Below are positions 5,590 to 6,746 of a DNA stretch of 6,746 bases, one piece after another. Source of the DNA: Frankiales bacterium (GTDB taxonomy: Bacteria; Actinomycetota; Actinomycetes; Mycobacteriales; Jatrophihabitantaceae); assembly GCA_025963265.1 (NCBI GenBank), contig JAOPUY010000529.1, positions 1 through 6,746 on the forward strand, given 5' to 3'. Position numbers and translations under genes: made by a program. Every line of letters begins with the position of its first letter. Position 1 is the first letter of the stretch. Under the pieces are notes generated by a model. The model made no database searches, had not been told where the DNA came from, and saw only the letters and a list, made by a program, of their open reading frames with translations.

Positions 5590-6746
5590 TCATCGCGGTG
5601 CGACCGCGGTTGCCGCCGGGTCTGGGTTGGCCCCGGTCGCAATCGCGTCCCGGTCAGCCGTCTGGGCGGCCGCGACCTCAGCCCGGGCCCGTTCGGCGCT
5701 GACCGGCGTCAACCAGATGGCCAATAACGGGAACAGGGCGGCGACGCCGAACCCGACCGCGTAGCCGTGGCTGGCGATGAGGGTCCCCAGCAGCGGCGGC
5801 GTCAGAGTCGAGGCGACGTTCTGCGCGGTGTTCTGCGCCCCGAGCGCCCGACCGGCCCAGCTCGGCCCAGCGATCTCGGCCACCGAGGTGAAGGCCAGGC
5901 CGTTGTCGGCGACCGTGATGATCGCGCCGACCACCAAGGCGACTACCACCCAGCTCGGAGCCTCCCGATCGCACACCGCGACCGCGAGCATCACCGCGGC
6001 GCTGGCCACCGCGAGCTGTCGCATCGGCCGCAGCCGGCTGCCGACCCGGTCCGACCAGACACCGCTGCCGATCCGGCCGGCGGCCCCCAGCAACTGGGCG
6101 CCGAACAACACGCGACCAGCCATCGTCGGATCCCAGTCGCGAGCGCCGACCAGGTACACCATCGAGAAGCCCGACACCGCGAACTGCGGGACGACCAACA
6201 TCGTCGAGGCCGCATGCAACCGCCACAGCACGGGCACCCGGTAGGGCGACCCGCTGTCGGCAACCGATGCGCGCGGCGGCCGGGGCGGGTCCAAGGCCAG
6301 CAACGCGACCAGCACGGCGAGCACCGCGCAAGTGGCCGCCGGGATGAGCAGCGCCGCGCCGACGCCCCAGTGCTCAGCCGCCGGCGGTAGCACCAGCGCG
6401 GCGTAGGCCACGCCGAGCGGCTGGCCGGTTTGCCGGATGCCCATCGCCAGGCCGCGTTCGTGCGGGGCGAACCAGCCCAGCACCATCCGCCCGCTCGCCG
6501 CGTTCACCGAGGCCGCGGCGGCTCCGGACAGGACCAGCAGCAGACTCAGCGCGGCGAGCGTGTGCGTTCGGCTGCCGTCGACCAGGAAGACCGCGGCTAG
6601 GGCTAGGCCCGCGAAGATCACCCAGCGCTCGCCGAAGCGGTCGGCCAGAGCGCCCCAGCCGATCAAGGTGAGCAGCAACCCCAGCGCCGGGGCGCCGACC
6701 AGCACCCCGGCCTGGCCGAGGGAGAGGTGCAGCTGCTCGCGCAGCT
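5590..6746 (-). CDS. MFS transporter (5' partial, runs off right edge)
   Basis: The visible 384 residues are the C-terminal bulk of a major facilitator superfamily permease. The frame remains open to the window end, and the codons beyond the GTG at 6705 read LREQLHLSLGQAG, which is normal MFS N-terminal sequence. The real start is therefore outside the window and 6705 is not the start. Motif A, GALADRFGERW, follows the first visible helix pair. HERGLAMGIRQTGQPLG is a typical TM4-TM5 region of MFS_1 carriers, and GSGVWSDRVGSR is the second-half copy of motif A. The last helix ends near LFPLLAIWLTPV, followed by an Ala/Arg-rich tail. The substrate is unknown. The permease is convergent to mqnD and is not part of its transcription unit. 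It shows no clear similarity to the permease at 1841-3526 beyond the superfamily. Confidence 0.9.
   Translation of the reverse strand, partial: LREQLHLSLGQAGVLVGAPALGLLLTLIGWGALADRFGERWVIFAGLALAAVFLVDGSRTHTLAALSLLLVLSGAAAASVNAASGRMVLGWFAPHERGLAMGIRQTGQPLGVAYAALVLPPAAEHWGVGAALLIPAATCAVLAVLVALLALDPPRPPRASVADSGSPYRVPVLWRLHAASTMLVVPQFAVSGFSMVYLVGARDWDPTMAGRVLFGAQLLGAAGRIGSGVWSDRVGSRLRPMRQLAVASAAVMLAVAVCDREAPSWVVVALVVGAIITVADNGLAFTSVAEIAGPSWAGRALGAQNTAQNVASTLTPPLLGTLIASHGYAVGFGVAALFPLLAIWLTPVSAERARAEVAAAQTADRDAIATGANPDPAATAVAPR
5599..5641. other. 8-bp inverted repeat at convergent 3' ends
   Basis: TGCGACCG (5599-5606) and CGGTCGCA (5634-5641) are perfect complements about 27 nt apart, placed 22 bp after the mqnD stop and inside the last codons of the convergent permease. 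No T-run follows on either strand, so it is not a classical intrinsic terminator. It might still act as a hairpin at the end of the mqn transcript, or be a coincidence in GC-rich sequence. Confidence 0.3.

Noticed and set aside
1..6746. CRISPR array, insertion sequence, integrase, phage, toxin-antitoxin or tRNA/rRNA genes
   Set aside because: Nearly every base is accounted for by housekeeping-type genes; there are no spaced repeats, transposase-like frames or cloverleaf-like segments.

Overview
The window is a GC-rich, almost gap-free stretch of chromosome with GTG and TTG starts, 4-bp start/stop overlaps and actinobacterial protein families (DUF3027, DUF2771, a PabC-like lyase with an HKW-D-R lysine motif). 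It suggests a high-GC actinomycete that makes menaquinone by the futalosine (Mqn) route, as Streptomyces, Frankia and Acidothermus do, rather than by the classical MenA-F route of mycobacteria. I cannot name the genus from the sequence.

Layout. Positions 2-906 (+) hold the 3' end of a p-aminobenzoate (folate) gene: a possible PabB tail followed by a class-IV aminotransferase (PabC-like) domain. That domain is split between two reading frames meeting at a GTGA overlap at 412-415. Positions 733-1773 (-) encode a DUF3027 protein that converges on and overlaps the pabC 3' end by 174 bp in antisense. A 67-bp divergent spacer (1774-1840) carries a GGGGCAG inverted repeat and the Shine-Dalgarno of the next gene. 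Four + strand genes follow, probably one transcription unit: an MFS permease (1841-3526), a DUF2771 lipoprotein (3523-4011), futalosine hydrolase mqnB (4015-4731) and 1,4-dihydroxy-6-naphthoate synthase mqnD (4747-5577). The last gene, a second MFS permease (5590 to beyond 6746, -), converges on mqnD with a 12-bp gap and runs off the right edge.

How the genes work together. MqnB releases hypoxanthine from futalosine to give dehypoxanthine futalosine. MqnC (not in this window) cyclises that product, and MqnD cleaves the cyclic product to 1,4-dihydroxy-6-naphthoate, the menaquinone ring precursor. The permease and the lipoprotein are packed tightly upstream of mqnB, so co-expression is likely, but their substrates and roles are unknown. 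The left-hand gene belongs to another chorismate-derived pathway.

I see no mobile element, CRISPR array, tRNA or rRNA. The points most worth a second look are the broken pabC frame, the antisense overlap with a C-terminus lacking Lys and Arg, the hairpin over the permease ribosome binding site, and the linkage of two uncharacterised membrane/envelope genes to mqnBD.
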